Origin: Streptomyces venezuelae
Lineage (GTDB): Bacteria > Actinomycetota > Actinomycetes > Streptomycetales > Streptomycetaceae
Reading direction: 5' to 3'
DNA: 64,000 bases
NCBI RefSeq assembly: GCF_008642335.1
Contig: NZ_CP029191.1
Location: 3,596,001 to 3,660,000, forward strand
In this document: positions 50,228 through 59,384 of the stretch, piece after piece
Layout: each line of letters starts with the position of its first letter
Position numbering within the stretch: position 1 is the first letter of the stretch
Notes under the pieces: generated by a model
Seen by the model: only the letters and a program-made list of their open reading frames with translations
Told to the model about the DNA's origin: nothing
Database searches by the model: none
Translations under genes and position numbers: made by a program

Positions 50228-51442
50228 ATGGGACAGCACACGCCGGGCCTCGACCCCCGCGCCCCCGACCCCGACGCCCGCTGGCTCGCGGCCGTCATGC
50301 ACACCGCGTTCTTCCTGCTCCTCGGGTCGTCGCTGGCGCGTTTCCTGATGCGGCACCCCGGCGAGCCCCGCACCCCGTGGATCATCGCGCTCTCGGTCTC
50401 CCTCGCGCTGCTCTACGTGCTCGGCCCCACCGTCGGCGCCCGCCCCACCGCGCCGCGCCGCCTGATCTGGCTGAGCCTGGTCGTGGCCGTCTGGGTCGTC
50501 ATCGTCATACTCGCGCCGAGCTTCGCGTGGTGCGCGGTGCCGCTCTTCTACACCGGGCTCCGTACGCTGCCGCCGCGCGCCGCCCTCCTCCTGGTGGCCG
50601 TCCTGACCGCGTTCGTGGTCGTCGCGCAGCTGAAGCTCGCGGGCGCCTTCGACCCGATACTGCTGTTCGCGCCGCCCGCGTGGGCGGCCGTCGCCGCGGC
50701 CGTGTTCCTGTACATGCAGCGGCAGGCCGCCCGCCAGCGCGAACTGATCGACGACCTGATCCGCACGCGCCGCGAACTGGCCGCGACCGAGCGCCGCGAG
50801 GGCACACTCGCCGAGCGCCAGCGACTGTCCATGGAGATCCACGACACCCTCGCGCAGGGCCTCTCCAGCCAGCAGATGCTGCTGCAGGCCGCCGACCGCG
50901 TCTGGGACACGGACCCGGCGAAGGCGCGCACGCACGTCCGCACCGCGGAGTCGATCACCGAGCACGGTCTCGCGGAGGCCCGCCGCTTCGTGCAGGACCT
51001 GGCGCCGGCGGACCTCGCGGACGGCGGCGGTCTCCCCCAGGCGCTGCGGGCGCTCGCGGAGCGCGAGTCGGACGCGGGGCTCACCGTCCGCTTCCACGCG
51101 GAGGGCACCGCGCCGCCGCTGCCCGACCGGGTCAGCTCGGCGCTGCTGCGCATCGCGCAGGGCGCGCTGGCGAACGTACGCGAGCACGCGGACGCGTCCA
51201 CGGCCGCGCTGACCCTGACGTTCCTCGACGACCAGGTGGTCCTGGACGTCGCGGACGACGGCAAGGGCTTCACGCCACCGACCGTTACTCGCGGTGCCGC
51301 TGCGGGTGTACGCGGACACGGCCTCCCCGCGATCCGCGCGCGGGCCCATCAGCTCGGCGGCACACTGACCATCGAGTCGGCGCCCGGCGAGGGCGCGGTC
51401 CTGTCCGTATCGATCCCGCTGACCCCACTGGAGGCACAGTGA
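50228..51442 (+). CDS. senS: Sensor histidine kinase SenS
   Basis: 404 residues. Four or five hydrophobic segments lie between about 28 and 175 (no large extracytoplasmic loop). The dimerisation helix contains SMEIHDTLAQGLSSQQMLL with the phosphorylated His; the HATPase_c domain has NVREHADAS, DVADDGKGF and GVRGHGLPAIRARA. It is a HisKA_3-type kinase for the NarL-type regulator encoded next (GTGA overlap). In S. reticuli SenS interacts with HbpS to sense heme and redox stress. GAAGGAGG precedes ATG 50228. Confidence 0.9.
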   Translation: MGQHTPGLDPRAPDPDARWLAAVMHTAFFLLLGSSLARFLMRHPGEPRTPWIIALSVSLALLYVLGPTVGARPTAPRRLIWLSLVVAVWVVIVILAPSFAWCAVPLFYTGLRTLPPRAALLLVAVLTAFVVVAQLKLAGAFDPILLFAPPAWAAVAAAVFLYMQRQAARQRELIDDLIRTRRELAATERREGTLAERQRLSMEIHDTLAQGLSSQQMLLQAADRVWDTDPAKARTHVRTAESITEHGLAEARRFVQDLAPADLADGGGLPQALRALAERESDAGLTVRFHAEGTAPPLPDRVSSALLRIAQGALANVREHADASTAALTLTFLDDQVVLDVADDGKGFTPPTVTRGAAAGVRGHGLPAIRARAHQLGGTLTIESAPGEGAVLSVSIPLTPLEAQ

Positions 51443-52077
51443 CCGTCCCCGCCCCCGTCCGCCTGCTGGTCTGCGACGACCACGTCGTCGTACGCGCGGG
51501 CCTGCTCGCCCTGCTCGGCAGCGCGCCGGACATCGAGGTGGTCGGCGAGGCGGGCACGGGCGAGGAGGCGGTGGCGCTGGCCGCGAAGCTGACGCCGGAC
51601 GTCGTCCTGATGGACCTGCAGCTGGGCGAGGGCATCGACGGCGTGGAGGCCACCCGCCGCATCACGTCGTCGCCACCCCCGACCCCCCACGTCCTGGTCC
51701 TGACGACCTACGACACGGACGCGGACATCACCCGCGCCATCGAGGCGGGCGCGACGGGCTACCTGCTCAAGGCGGAGCGCCCCGAGGAACTCTTCTCCGC
51801 GATCCAGGCGGCCTCCCAGGGCCGCACCGCGCTCTCTCCTCCGGTCGCGTCCCGCGTCATGGCCCGCATGCGCGCCCCCCGGCCCACACTCACCGACCGC
51901 GAACGCGACATCCTCGGCCAGCTCTCCCAGGGCCTCGGCAACCGCGAGATCGCCCGGGCCCTCTTCATCAGCGAGGCCACGGTGAAAACCCACCTGGGCC
52001 GCATCTACGACAAGCTCGGCGTGGACACGCGGGCGGGCGCGGTAGCGGTGGCGAAGGAACAACGCCTACTGCCGTGA
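51439..52077 (+). CDS. senR: NarL/FixJ-type response regulator SenR
   Basis: 212 residues, GTG start overlapping the senS stop. The receiver domain has the CDDH acidic pair, phosphoacceptor Asp in VVLMDLQLG, the Thr in VLTTYDTDAD and Lys in YLLKAERPEE. The LuxR-type HTH is LTDRERDILGQLSQGLGNRE then IARALFISEATVKTHLGRIY. It should bind control sequences of hbpS and redox genes such as cpeB/furS in S. reticuli. Those targets are not in this window. Confidence 0.92.
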   Translation: MTVPAPVRLLVCDDHVVVRAGLLALLGSAPDIEVVGEAGTGEEAVALAAKLTPDVVLMDLQLGEGIDGVEATRRITSSPPPTPHVLVLTTYDTDADITRAIEAGATGYLLKAERPEELFSAIQAASQGRTALSPPVASRVMARMRAPRPTLTDRERDILGQLSQGLGNREIARALFISEATVKTHLGRIYDKLGVDTRAGAVAVAKEQRLLP

Positions 52078-52104
52078 GGCCGTTGCGCGCAGCCCTGAGG
52101 CGGT

Positions 52105-52728
52105 TCAGAACTCGCTGGTGTCGAGCTCGAAGCCGAGGGGTTCCGGGAGGGGGACGACCTTGGAGAGCTTGAAGATCTCCTGGTGCTCGTACTCCTCGCC
52201 GGCGGGCTCCGTGTAGAGCACGGCGTTCCCCGCCTCGCGGTCGATGAGCAGGTAGACGGGGATGCCGGCGCGGGCGTAACCGAGGATCTTCTTGTGACGG
52301 TCGTTGTCGCCGGTGGACCGGGAGGTGACTTCCGCTACGAGGAGGACGGCGGCGGGGTCGTGGTACTTGTCCTCGTTGGCGAAGCTGCCCTTGGGGGCCA
52401 GCACCAGGTCCGGCATGACCTGGCCGGTCGACGAGGCGCCCGGCACGTAGAGACCGATACTCGTGTAGCGCCCCAAATCCTTGCGGTGGTCACGCACCTG
52501 CCCGTTGATTTCGGACACGTATTCCTCATGCTCTCCACTGCCCGGTGACGTCACGTGGATCTCCCCCTCGATCAACTCCACGCGCCACCCTTCGGGGGAG
52601 AACGCGTCGAACCAGACGAAGGCTTCTTCCACCGGCATGTCAGGTACCCGGTCCATGACCAGGCTCATCAGTGACCCGAGGTCGAAGCCGTCACCGGGCT
52701 CGCACTCCGGAAGAGGCATCGCTGCCAT
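52105..52728 (-). CDS. Uma2-family (DUF820) PD-(D/E)XK nuclease-like protein
   Basis: 207 residues. EGWRVELIEGEIHVTSPGSGEHEEYVSEI is the usual opening, MPDLVLAPKGSFANEDKYHDPAAVLLVAEV contains the Asp and the EVxS-like catalytic part (VAEVTSRS), and AGIPVYLLIDREAG follows. AAGGAGGTT lies at ideal distance before the ATG. These proteins are abundant in Streptomyces and cyanobacteria; DNA cleavage has not been shown for most. Confidence 0.88.
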   Translation of the reverse strand: MAAMPLPECEPGDGFDLGSLMSLVMDRVPDMPVEEAFVWFDAFSPEGWRVELIEGEIHVTSPGSGEHEEYVSEINGQVRDHRKDLGRYTSIGLYVPGASSTGQVMPDLVLAPKGSFANEDKYHDPAAVLLVAEVTSRSTGDNDRHKKILGYARAGIPVYLLIDREAGNAVLYTEPAGEEYEHQEIFKLSKVVPLPEPLGFELDTSEF

Positions 52729-52882
52729 GACAGAACCTCCTTCGTTCAAGGCGACACTGTCAGCACGGGCCGCACGGATCCGGGCAACCCAATCCGTTCA
52801 CTCGAACGCGCGATCGCTAACGTTTCTGCAGGTCAGCGCCCTGACGCCAGCCCACCCGCCCCGACCATGACACCATCGACCC

Positions 52883-53383
52883 GTGCTCGACATCGGCTAC
52901 GCCCTCTCCCGCCGCTTCCCCGACCCCGCCCAGCTGGACTACAGCCGCGCGGACGTCCACACGCTGCGTCACGACCTGTTCTGCGGGGACGTGTATCTCG
53001 CGGACACCAAGGCGGACCGGGAGCTGTCCACAGCCTGGGGGTGGGTTCCCGTGCTGGACTTCGCGTGGGCGCTGTGCGACATCGTCGAGACCCTCGACAA
53101 GGACCCGATGGGCAGCCGCGCCTCCCGCCCCCAGTACGCGGAGCTCGACTTCACGGAGTCGACGGACCGCATGCTGTTCGCCCGCCGTTTCGGCTGGGTG
53201 GACATCGAGGCGGACTGGATGGACCCGGACGAGGCGCCGCTGACCTTCTCGCACACCGAGCTCCGCCGCGAGGCGCGCGACTTCCTGCACGATCTGGTCG
53301 CCGACCTGACGGACCTCCACGACTCCCTCGCGGACAACCCCGCGATCTGGTCACTCCTTTCGCGCTTCCCCCGCACTCAGTAG
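52883..53383 (+). CDS. Conserved hypothetical protein
   Basis: 166 residues, GTG start. It is acidic with several conserved Trp (TAWGWVPVLDFAWALCD, RRFGWVDIEADWMD) and many Asp and Arg. I do not recognise a domain. It resembles small proteins of unknown function found across Streptomyces. It converges on the pentapeptide gene; there is no signal peptide or membrane segment. Confidence 0.65.
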   Translation: MLDIGYALSRRFPDPAQLDYSRADVHTLRHDLFCGDVYLADTKADRELSTAWGWVPVLDFAWALCDIVETLDKDPMGSRASRPQYAELDFTESTDRMLFARRFGWVDIEADWMDPDEAPLTFSHTELRREARDFLHDLVADLTDLHDSLADNPAIWSLLSRFPRTQ

Positions 53384-53425
53384 CCCGCGAGACAGTAGAG
53401 ACAGCAGCCCGCGAGGGAGCCGCCG

Positions 53426-54112
53426 CTACTCCCCCGGTCCTGCCACCCGCACCCCCACCTGCGCCGCGAACGCCGGGGCCAGTTCCATCAGCTGGGACGG
53501 GCTGATCACCGCACCGGCGAGACGCTCGATGCCCCGCGCGATGTCCAGCTCCGCCGCGTCCCGCAGGTCCACGTCCGTCATCCGCGCCCCCGTGAAGTCG
53601 GCGCCCCGCACCACGCAGTCCCGGAACTCCACCCGCTCCAGCGACGCCTGCCCGAAGTCCGGCTCCACCAGCACGCACCCCTCGAACACGACGTCCCGCA
53701 GCCGCGCCTTCCGCAGGTTCACGTAGTCGATCTTGCCGCCGCGCACCACGACCCGCTCCAGCACACCCCCGTGCAACTGCACGCCCCCGAGCCGCGCGTC
53801 GACGACCTCGACGTCCCGCAGCGACGCCTCGGCGAGATCCGTCCCCACCCCGCGCGGCTCCGTCAGCACGGAGTCCACGAACCGCGCCCTGACCAGCCGC
53901 GTCTCGTCGACCGCACACCCCGTCACCGCGCAGTCCATGAACAGGGCCCCGCCGCCGTCCTGACCGCCGAGGTCGAGCTCCTTGAACTCCACCCCGTCGT
54001 AGTCCCCGTCGGGCCGCAGCTCCCCTCCGTCGAACGGCCGGAGCGGAGGCAGCCGCACCTCGGCCCGTCGAACCGCCTCGACCACCCGTACCGGTTTCGT
54101 CCTCCGCACCAT
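53426..54112 (-). CDS. Pentapeptide-repeat protein
   Basis: 228 residues. Repeats of the A(D/N)Lxx type appear as VEFKELDLGGQD, RLVRARFVDSVL, ADLAEASLRDVEVVDARLGG, VNLRKARLRDVVFEGCVL, ASLERVEFRDC and ADFTGARMTDVDLRDA. The fold is a right-handed quadrilateral beta-helix. The last 40 residues are different. Homologues include gyrase protectors but most are of unknown role. ATG 54112 is taken as start. Confidence 0.85.
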   Translation of the reverse strand: MVRRTKPVRVVEAVRRAEVRLPPLRPFDGGELRPDGDYDGVEFKELDLGGQDGGGALFMDCAVTGCAVDETRLVRARFVDSVLTEPRGVGTDLAEASLRDVEVVDARLGGVQLHGGVLERVVVRGGKIDYVNLRKARLRDVVFEGCVLVEPDFGQASLERVEFRDCVVRGADFTGARMTDVDLRDAAELDIARGIERLAGAVISPSQLMELAPAFAAQVGVRVAGPGE

Positions 54113-54251
54113 TCCCCCATCGTGCACCCCACCACTGACAACGCCCGCGGACCACCCGAGAACCCGGCCCACGGCCCGATGTCACATCCCGGCCACCCCC
54201 ATACGTCCAAGAGATGAAGTCCACGCACCCGGCCCGAGGGAGCCCACCCCC

Positions 54252-55463
54252 ATGCCCACGTCCACACCCACGCCCCCCACCAGGCCAAGCCTCAGGCTCA
54301 CCGTCGTCGGCGGCGGCCTCGCCGGCCTCACCGCGGCCATCAGCGCCGCCGAGGCGGGCGCCCGCGTCACCCTCCGCGAGGCCCACCACACCCTCGGCGG
54401 CCGCGCCCGCACCTCCGAAGGCACGTACAAGACGAACGAGGGCCCCCACGCCCTCTACAGCGGCGGCCCCCTGTGGACCTGGCTCAAGCAGCGCGACCTG
54501 ATCAGGCCGCTCGCCCCGCTCCCGCCCCTCGAAGGCGCCCGCCTGCGCCTGCTCCACGGAGGCGCGCTGCGCCGCACCCCGCCCCTCGCCATGCTCAAGC
54601 TCCTGCGCCGCAGGACCGAACAGGCACCGGTGGACCGCGACTTCATGTCCTGGGCCACGGAAGAGGTCGGCGAGGAGGGCGCACGCGCGGCCGCGCACTA
54701 CGTCGCCGTCGCCACCTTCCACCACGACCCCGGCTCGCTCTCCGCCCGCTTCGTGCACGAGCGGCTGCGCCGCACCACCAAGCTGCCCCCGCAGGCGCAC
54801 TACCCGCGCGGCGGCTGGGGTTCGGTCGTCGACCGCATGGCCGCGCTGGCCTGGAACATGGGCGTACGCACGGAGACGCTCGACCGGGTGGACACGCTCG
54901 ACGACGCGTCCCAGGACGGTCCGGTCATCGTCGCGACCTCCCTCGACGCGGCCCACCGGCTCCTCGGCGACGCGTCCCTGCGCTGGGAGAGCGGCCGCAC
55001 GGCACTCGTCGACGTGGCGTTCCGTTCCCGGAGGGGCGACCTGTTCGTCGTCTCCGACCTGGACAGGACGGGCTGGGTGGAGCGTTTCACCGCCCAGGAC
55101 CGTACGCTCGCCCCCGCCGGGGAGCAGCTCGTACAGGCGCAGATCCCCCTCTCCCCCGACGAGACCAAGGCCGACGGCGTGGCGCACGCGGAGCACCTGC
55201 TCGACCTCGGCTTCCCGGGCTGGCGCGAGCGCCTGACGTGGCGCCGCGCCTCGGTCGCCAACGGTCGTACGGGCGCGGTGGACCGCCCCGGCACGACCTG
55301 GAGGGACCGTCCGGCGATCGACCGCGGGGACGGTGTCTACGTAGTGGGCGATCAGGTCGCGGCACCGGGGTTGCTGTCCGAGGTGTCGTTCAACAGCGCG
55401 GTGGAGGCGGTGTCGCTGGCCCTCACGAAGTCGGCGCTTGACCTCAAGTCCACTTCAGGTTGA
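54252..55463 (+). CDS. FAD-dependent amine-oxidase/phytoene-desaturase-like oxidoreductase
   Basis: 403 residues. LTVVGGGLAGLTAAISAAEAGARV is the GxGxxG dinucleotide fold, then TLGGRARTSEGTY. GVYVVGDQVAAPGLLSEVSFNSA near the end completes the FAD site. The architecture fits phytoene desaturase-like or squalene-oxidase-like proteins (NAD(P)-binding). No carotenoid genes are adjacent. Substrate unknown. It is divergent from the pentapeptide gene. Confidence 0.85.
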   Translation: MPTSTPTPPTRPSLRLTVVGGGLAGLTAAISAAEAGARVTLREAHHTLGGRARTSEGTYKTNEGPHALYSGGPLWTWLKQRDLIRPLAPLPPLEGARLRLLHGGALRRTPPLAMLKLLRRRTEQAPVDRDFMSWATEEVGEEGARAAAHYVAVATFHHDPGSLSARFVHERLRRTTKLPPQAHYPRGGWGSVVDRMAALAWNMGVRTETLDRVDTLDDASQDGPVIVATSLDAAHRLLGDASLRWESGRTALVDVAFRSRRGDLFVVSDLDRTGWVERFTAQDRTLAPAGEQLVQAQIPLSPDETKADGVAHAEHLLDLGFPGWRERLTWRRASVANGRTGAVDRPGTTWRDRPAIDRGDGVYVVGDQVAAPGLLSEVSFNSAVEAVSLALTKSALDLKSTSG

Positions 55464-55521
55464 AGGCTGAGGGCCACACGGACACACCCGGGCACACGGA
55501 CACGCCCTTTAGGAGCCCCTC

Positions 55522-56538
55522 ATGCGCGCCATCCGCCTCCACGCCTTCGGCCCCGCCGAGAACCTCGTCCTCGACGACATACCGGACCCCGAACCCGCGA
55601 AGGGCCAGGTCCGGATCACCGTGGCGGCGGCCGGCGTGCACCTCCTGGACACCGCGATCCGCGAGGGCATCCAGGGCCCGCTCCCCGAACTCCCCGCCCT
55701 GCCCACCGTCCCCGGCCGCGAGATCGCCGGCGTCGTCGACGCACTCGGCGACGACGTCCCCGCCCACTGGCTGGGCAAGCACGTCGTCGCCCACATCGGC
55801 TTCGCCCCCGGGGGCTACGCCGAGCGCGTCGTCACCGAGGCGTCCCGCCTCCACGGAGTACCGGACGGCCTCGACTCCGCGGAGGCGGTCGCCCTGATCG
55901 GCACGGGGCGTACGACGATGGGCATCCTGCAGTTCGCCACACTGACACCTGACTCCGTGGCCGTGATCCCCGCCGCAGCGGGCGGCATCGGCACGCTCCT
56001 CACGAAGTACGCGAAGCACCGCGGCGCCACCGTGATCGGCCTGGCGGGCGGCCCCGAGAAGAGGGCCCGCGTCCGCGCGAACGGCGCCGACCTCGCCGTG
56101 GACTACACCGACCCGAAGTGGCCCGAGAAGGTCCGCACGTACCTCACGGAGCGGCTCGACGGCCGCGCGGCCACCGTCGTCTTCGACGGCGTGGGCGGCG
56201 ACGCGGGCCGGCACGCGGTGGACCTGCTGGGCCCCGGCGGCACGCACATCGTCTTCGGCTGGTCCGGAAAAGGGCCGCACGACGGTGAGCCGCTCACGTT
56301 CACCGAGGAGGAGCTCGCCGCGCGCGGCATCACGCAGCTCAACGTGCTCGGCCCGGCGATGATGCGGAAGGCGGGCGGCGACAACCCCGTCCGCACCCTT
56401 GAGCTGGCCGCCCTGAGCTCCGCGTCGCTGGGCCACTTCACCCCGGCCGTGCAGCGCTTCCCCCTCGCGGAGGCGGCCGCCGCACACCGCGCCCTGGAGT
56501 CCCGCGCCACGATGGGCAAGGTCGTCCTGATCCCTTGA
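55522..56538 (+). CDS. Zinc-type (MDR) quinone oxidoreductase
   Basis: 338 residues. RIHLHAFGPAENLVLDDIPDPEP-like start, GVHLLDTAIREG, VPGREIAGVV and AAGGIGTLLTKYAKHRGATVIGLAGG (Rossmann, NADPH) are typical of the quinone oxidoreductase (QOR) subgroup. The catalytic zinc Cys of alcohol dehydrogenases is absent. It reduces quinones or enones with NADPH. TAGGAG precedes ATG 55522. It lies 58 nt after the FAD oxidoreductase. Confidence 0.9.
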   Translation: MRAIRLHAFGPAENLVLDDIPDPEPAKGQVRITVAAAGVHLLDTAIREGIQGPLPELPALPTVPGREIAGVVDALGDDVPAHWLGKHVVAHIGFAPGGYAERVVTEASRLHGVPDGLDSAEAVALIGTGRTTMGILQFATLTPDSVAVIPAAAGGIGTLLTKYAKHRGATVIGLAGGPEKRARVRANGADLAVDYTDPKWPEKVRTYLTERLDGRAATVVFDGVGGDAGRHAVDLLGPGGTHIVFGWSGKGPHDGEPLTFTEEELAARGITQLNVLGPAMMRKAGGDNPVRTLELAALSSASLGHFTPAVQRFPLAEAAAAHRALESRATMGKVVLIP

Positions 56539-56610
56539 TCCCCTGATGACGGGATGCGCGCCGGAAAAATCCGGATGCCCGCACGGCATACGGGAACTAC
56601 CGTCCGTTAT

Positions 56611-57840
56611 ATGGGTATGCAATCCGTCCAGTTCCGCGAGATCCCCGAGGCGGGGATCGACCGCGCGCTCTCGCTCTCCTACCTCGTCTTCCACGAGAAC
56701 CCGGAGGACGAGAAGCGCAAGCACCACCACGACCTGCTGCGCGGCTGCACCCGCATCGGTGCGTACGAGGGCGACGAACTCGTCGGCCTGGTCGCGGCGT
56801 TCCCCTTCACCGTGTCCGTGCCGGGCGGCGAACTGCCCTGCCCCTGCCTGACGTTCGTCTCCGTGGCCCCGACGCACCGGCGGCGCGGCGTGCTCTCCGG
56901 CATGCTCGCGGAGCTGTTCGCGCGGGCCTCGGCGGACGGCGCCCCGATCGCGGCCCTGTGGGCGTCGGAGGACGCGATCTACGGAAGGTTCGGCTTCGGC
57001 CCCGCCACGCACGGCCACACCGTGGAGATCGACTCCCGGCGCCCGCTCGCCCTGCGCATCGCGCCGGACGAGCGGCCGCTGCGCCTGATCGACCCGTCCG
57101 ACGCGCCCGACGTGCTCGGGGAGTACTACGACCGCACGCGCGCCGACCGCGCCGGACGCATCGCCCGCACCGAGGCGTGGTGGCGCGAGGAGTGGCTGGT
57201 GACGGAGGACGAGGAGGACGACGAGTTGTCGCCGCCGCGCGTGGTCGTCCTCGGCGCCCCTGACGACGCTGTCGCCGGGTACGCGATCTACCGCACCAGG
57301 ACCCGCGACGACGCCCCCGGTCTCGTACGCCTCGACGAACTGGAGGCGGACACGCCGGCCGTCGCGGCCGCCCTCTGGCGCTACCTCGCGTCGATCGACC
57401 TGACAGGCCTCGTCCGCGCGTGGGGGCGCCCGGTGGACGACCCGCTGCACCTCTTCTCCGCCGACCGCGACCAGGTGCGCGTGACCGGCGAGTTCCCGGC
57501 GCTGTGGGTCCGTCTCGTCGACGTGCGCGGGGCACTGGAGGCCCGCTCGTGGGCGGCCCCGGTGGACGTCGTCCTCGACGTCCGCGACGACCGCCTCCCG
57601 GCCAACGAGGGCCGCCACCGCCTGACGGCGTCCCCCGAGGGGTGTACGTACGAGAGGACGGACGACCCCGCGGACCTCACCCTCGACGTGCGCGACCTGG
57701 CGGCCTGCTACCTGGGCGGTACGAAGACGGACGCCCTGATCCGCGCGGGCCTCGCCACGGAGCACACACCGGGCACGGCAGCGGTGCTGGACGCGGCCCT
57801 GCGCACGGCGCTGCTGCCGCACACGGTGGACGAGTTCTAG
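56611..57840 (+). CDS. Eis-like GNAT acetyltransferase
   Basis: About 409 residues. An N-terminal GNAT fold (LVGLVAAFPFTVSVPGGELPCP then FVSVAPTHRRRGVLSGML), the EDAIYGRFGFGPATHG stretch, a second GNAT-like domain and a C-terminal SCP2-like part (TDALIRAGLATEHT) match the three-domain Eis family. In M. tuberculosis Eis acetylates aminoglycosides and proteins. ATG 56611 is used; ATG 56617 is possible and the TTATAT just upstream suggests a leaderless mRNA. It converges 7 nt from the next gene. Confidence 0.85.
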   Translation: MGMQSVQFREIPEAGIDRALSLSYLVFHENPEDEKRKHHHDLLRGCTRIGAYEGDELVGLVAAFPFTVSVPGGELPCPCLTFVSVAPTHRRRGVLSGMLAELFARASADGAPIAALWASEDAIYGRFGFGPATHGHTVEIDSRRPLALRIAPDERPLRLIDPSDAPDVLGEYYDRTRADRAGRIARTEAWWREEWLVTEDEEDDELSPPRVVVLGAPDDAVAGYAIYRTRTRDDAPGLVRLDELEADTPAVAAALWRYLASIDLTGLVRAWGRPVDDPLHLFSADRDQVRVTGEFPALWVRLVDVRGALEARSWAAPVDVVLDVRDDRLPANEGRHRLTASPEGCTYERTDDPADLTLDVRDLAACYLGGTKTDALIRAGLATEHTPGTAAVLDAALRTALLPHTVDEF

Positions 57841-57847
57841 ACCCGTT

Positions 57848-58324
57848 CTAGGAGCGGCCGAGCGCGTCCAGCGCGCCGTCGGTCAGCCGGTACACGGTCC
57901 ACTCGTCCTGGGGCAGCGCCCCCAGCGACCGGTAGAAGTTGATCGACGGCTCGTTCCAGTCGAGGACGGACCATTCGAGGCGCTCGTAACCGCGCTCCAC
58001 ACAGATCCGTGCGAGCTCGGTGAGGAGCGCCTTGCCGTGCCCGCCGCCGCGCGCCTCGGGACGTACGTACAGGTCCTCCAGGTAGATCCCGTGCACACCG
58101 CGCCACGTCGAGAAGTTGAGGAACCACAGCGCGAACCCGACGACGTCGCCGGACGCGTCGTCCTCGGCGATGTGGGCGAAGGCGGCGGGGCGCTCCCCGA
58201 AGAGCGCCTCGCGCAGCTGTTCCTCGGTGGCCTTGGCCTCGTCGGGCACCTTCTCGTACGCGGCGAGGTCACGGACCAGGGCGTGGATGACGGGGACGTC
58301 GGCGGGAGTGGCGGTACGAATCAT
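57848..58324 (-). CDS. GNAT acetyltransferase, diamine (SSAT)-like
   Basis: 158 residues. ATPADVPVIHALVRDLAAYEK opens as in spermidine acetyltransferases, GVHGIYLEDLYVRPEARGGGHGKALL carries the CoA loop, and RLEWSVLDWNEPSINFYRSLGA the catalytic end. The LEDLYV and W-V-L-D-W-N pattern is typical of the diamine N-acetyltransferase subgroup. Substrate is not certain. Confidence 0.87.
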   Translation of the reverse strand: MIRTATPADVPVIHALVRDLAAYEKVPDEAKATEEQLREALFGERPAAFAHIAEDDASGDVVGFALWFLNFSTWRGVHGIYLEDLYVRPEARGGGHGKALLTELARICVERGYERLEWSVLDWNEPSINFYRSLGALPQDEWTVYRLTDGALDALGRS

Positions 58325-58417
58325 GGAGGCAGCAAGCCACGCGTGCCGCGCCGAGTCAACGCCGTCTCACCTTCCGACATCCGCCGACACCTGCCGAGCG
58401 TCCCGTGGCGCCCGGCC

Positions 58418-59305
58418 TCACCGGCCCAGTAGCCGCCGCGCGATCTCCATGTCGTCGGCCACCATCGGCCGCCCGTCCTCGGCCTCCCACAGCGCGTTCT
58501 GCAGGACCCGCCCGAGCGTCCAGGCGCGTGCCCGCTCACGGTCGAGGGCAAGGACCTCCGTCATCGCGTCGAACCGCCACAGCACGTCGTCCGCGTCGAA
58601 CTTGTTGTCGAGGGCGGGCCAGAGGTCGAAGCCCGGGTCGCCCGCGAGCGGCTTCGGGTCGATGGCGAGCCACGGCTCGCGGTCGCCGGCGAGGACGTTC
58701 TCGAAGTGCAGGTCCCAGTGCAGCATCCGGTCGCCGGGCTCCCCCATGACCTCGCGCACCGCGCCCCCGCACCGCTCGACGAGGGCCCGCTCGGCCGGGT
58801 CGGCGATCGCCTTCAGCGCCTGCGGCAGGGCGTCGATCATCTCGGCGGCGATGTCGCCGAGCCCGCGCATGCCTTCGGGGGCGGGCGTCGCGGTGAGCCG
58901 GGCGAGGAGTTCGGCGAGGACGAGGACGGCCTTGCGGGTGTCGGCCATCGTCGACAGCATCCGCCCGGAGTCGAGGCGTTCGAGCAGCATCGTGCCAGTG
59001 GCGGCGTCGTGGTCGAGGAGCCTCACCGCCCCGTCGCCGTCCCACACCCGCAGCGCGACCGGCTCGCCCTCGGTCTCCTCGTCCAGGAGCTGGAACTTGA
59101 CCGCGGCGGGCGTGCCGTCCGCGCGCACGACGGGCAGCACGAGCGCCGCCATGCCGTGCATCGGCTCGCCGTCGACGGTCAGGTCCCAGCGCTCCACGAA
59201 CTCCCGTACGCGCGCGGGGAGCGCGGCGATGAAGGCACGCCCCGGCTCTCCCGCGTACAGGTGCTGCGACTCGACCAGGCCGTCCGGAATGCGAATGTCG
59301 ATCAC
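58418..59305 (-). CDS. APH(6)/hydroxyurea phosphotransferase-like kinase
   Basis: 295 residues, GTG start. The kinase loops VKFQLLDEETEGEPVALRVW and MLHWDLHFENVLAG with IDPKPLAGDPGFDLWP are characteristic of the APH_6_hur family, whose best known members phosphorylate streptomycin at O-6. No antibiotic genes are nearby, so it may act on another compound or be a low-level resistance gene. The GTG at 59314 is an alternative start. Confidence 0.83.
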   Translation of the reverse strand: MIDIRIPDGLVESQHLYAGEPGRAFIAALPARVREFVERWDLTVDGEPMHGMAALVLPVVRADGTPAAVKFQLLDEETEGEPVALRVWDGDGAVRLLDHDAATGTMLLERLDSGRMLSTMADTRKAVLVLAELLARLTATPAPEGMRGLGDIAAEMIDALPQALKAIADPAERALVERCGGAVREVMGEPGDRMLHWDLHFENVLAGDREPWLAIDPKPLAGDPGFDLWPALDNKFDADDVLWRFDAMTEVLALDRERARAWTLGRVLQNALWEAEDGRPMVADDMEIARRLLGR

Positions 59306-59384
59306 GTCCGGGACGATACCGACGCACCGGCACCACCGCACGGGAATTTTCCGGCGCGCGCCGACCCCGCGCCGTGGCCGCGTG

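Noticed and set aside
52930..52946. ctggactacagcc as a DasR site
   Set aside because: Inside the coding sequence at 52883-53383 with poor second half.
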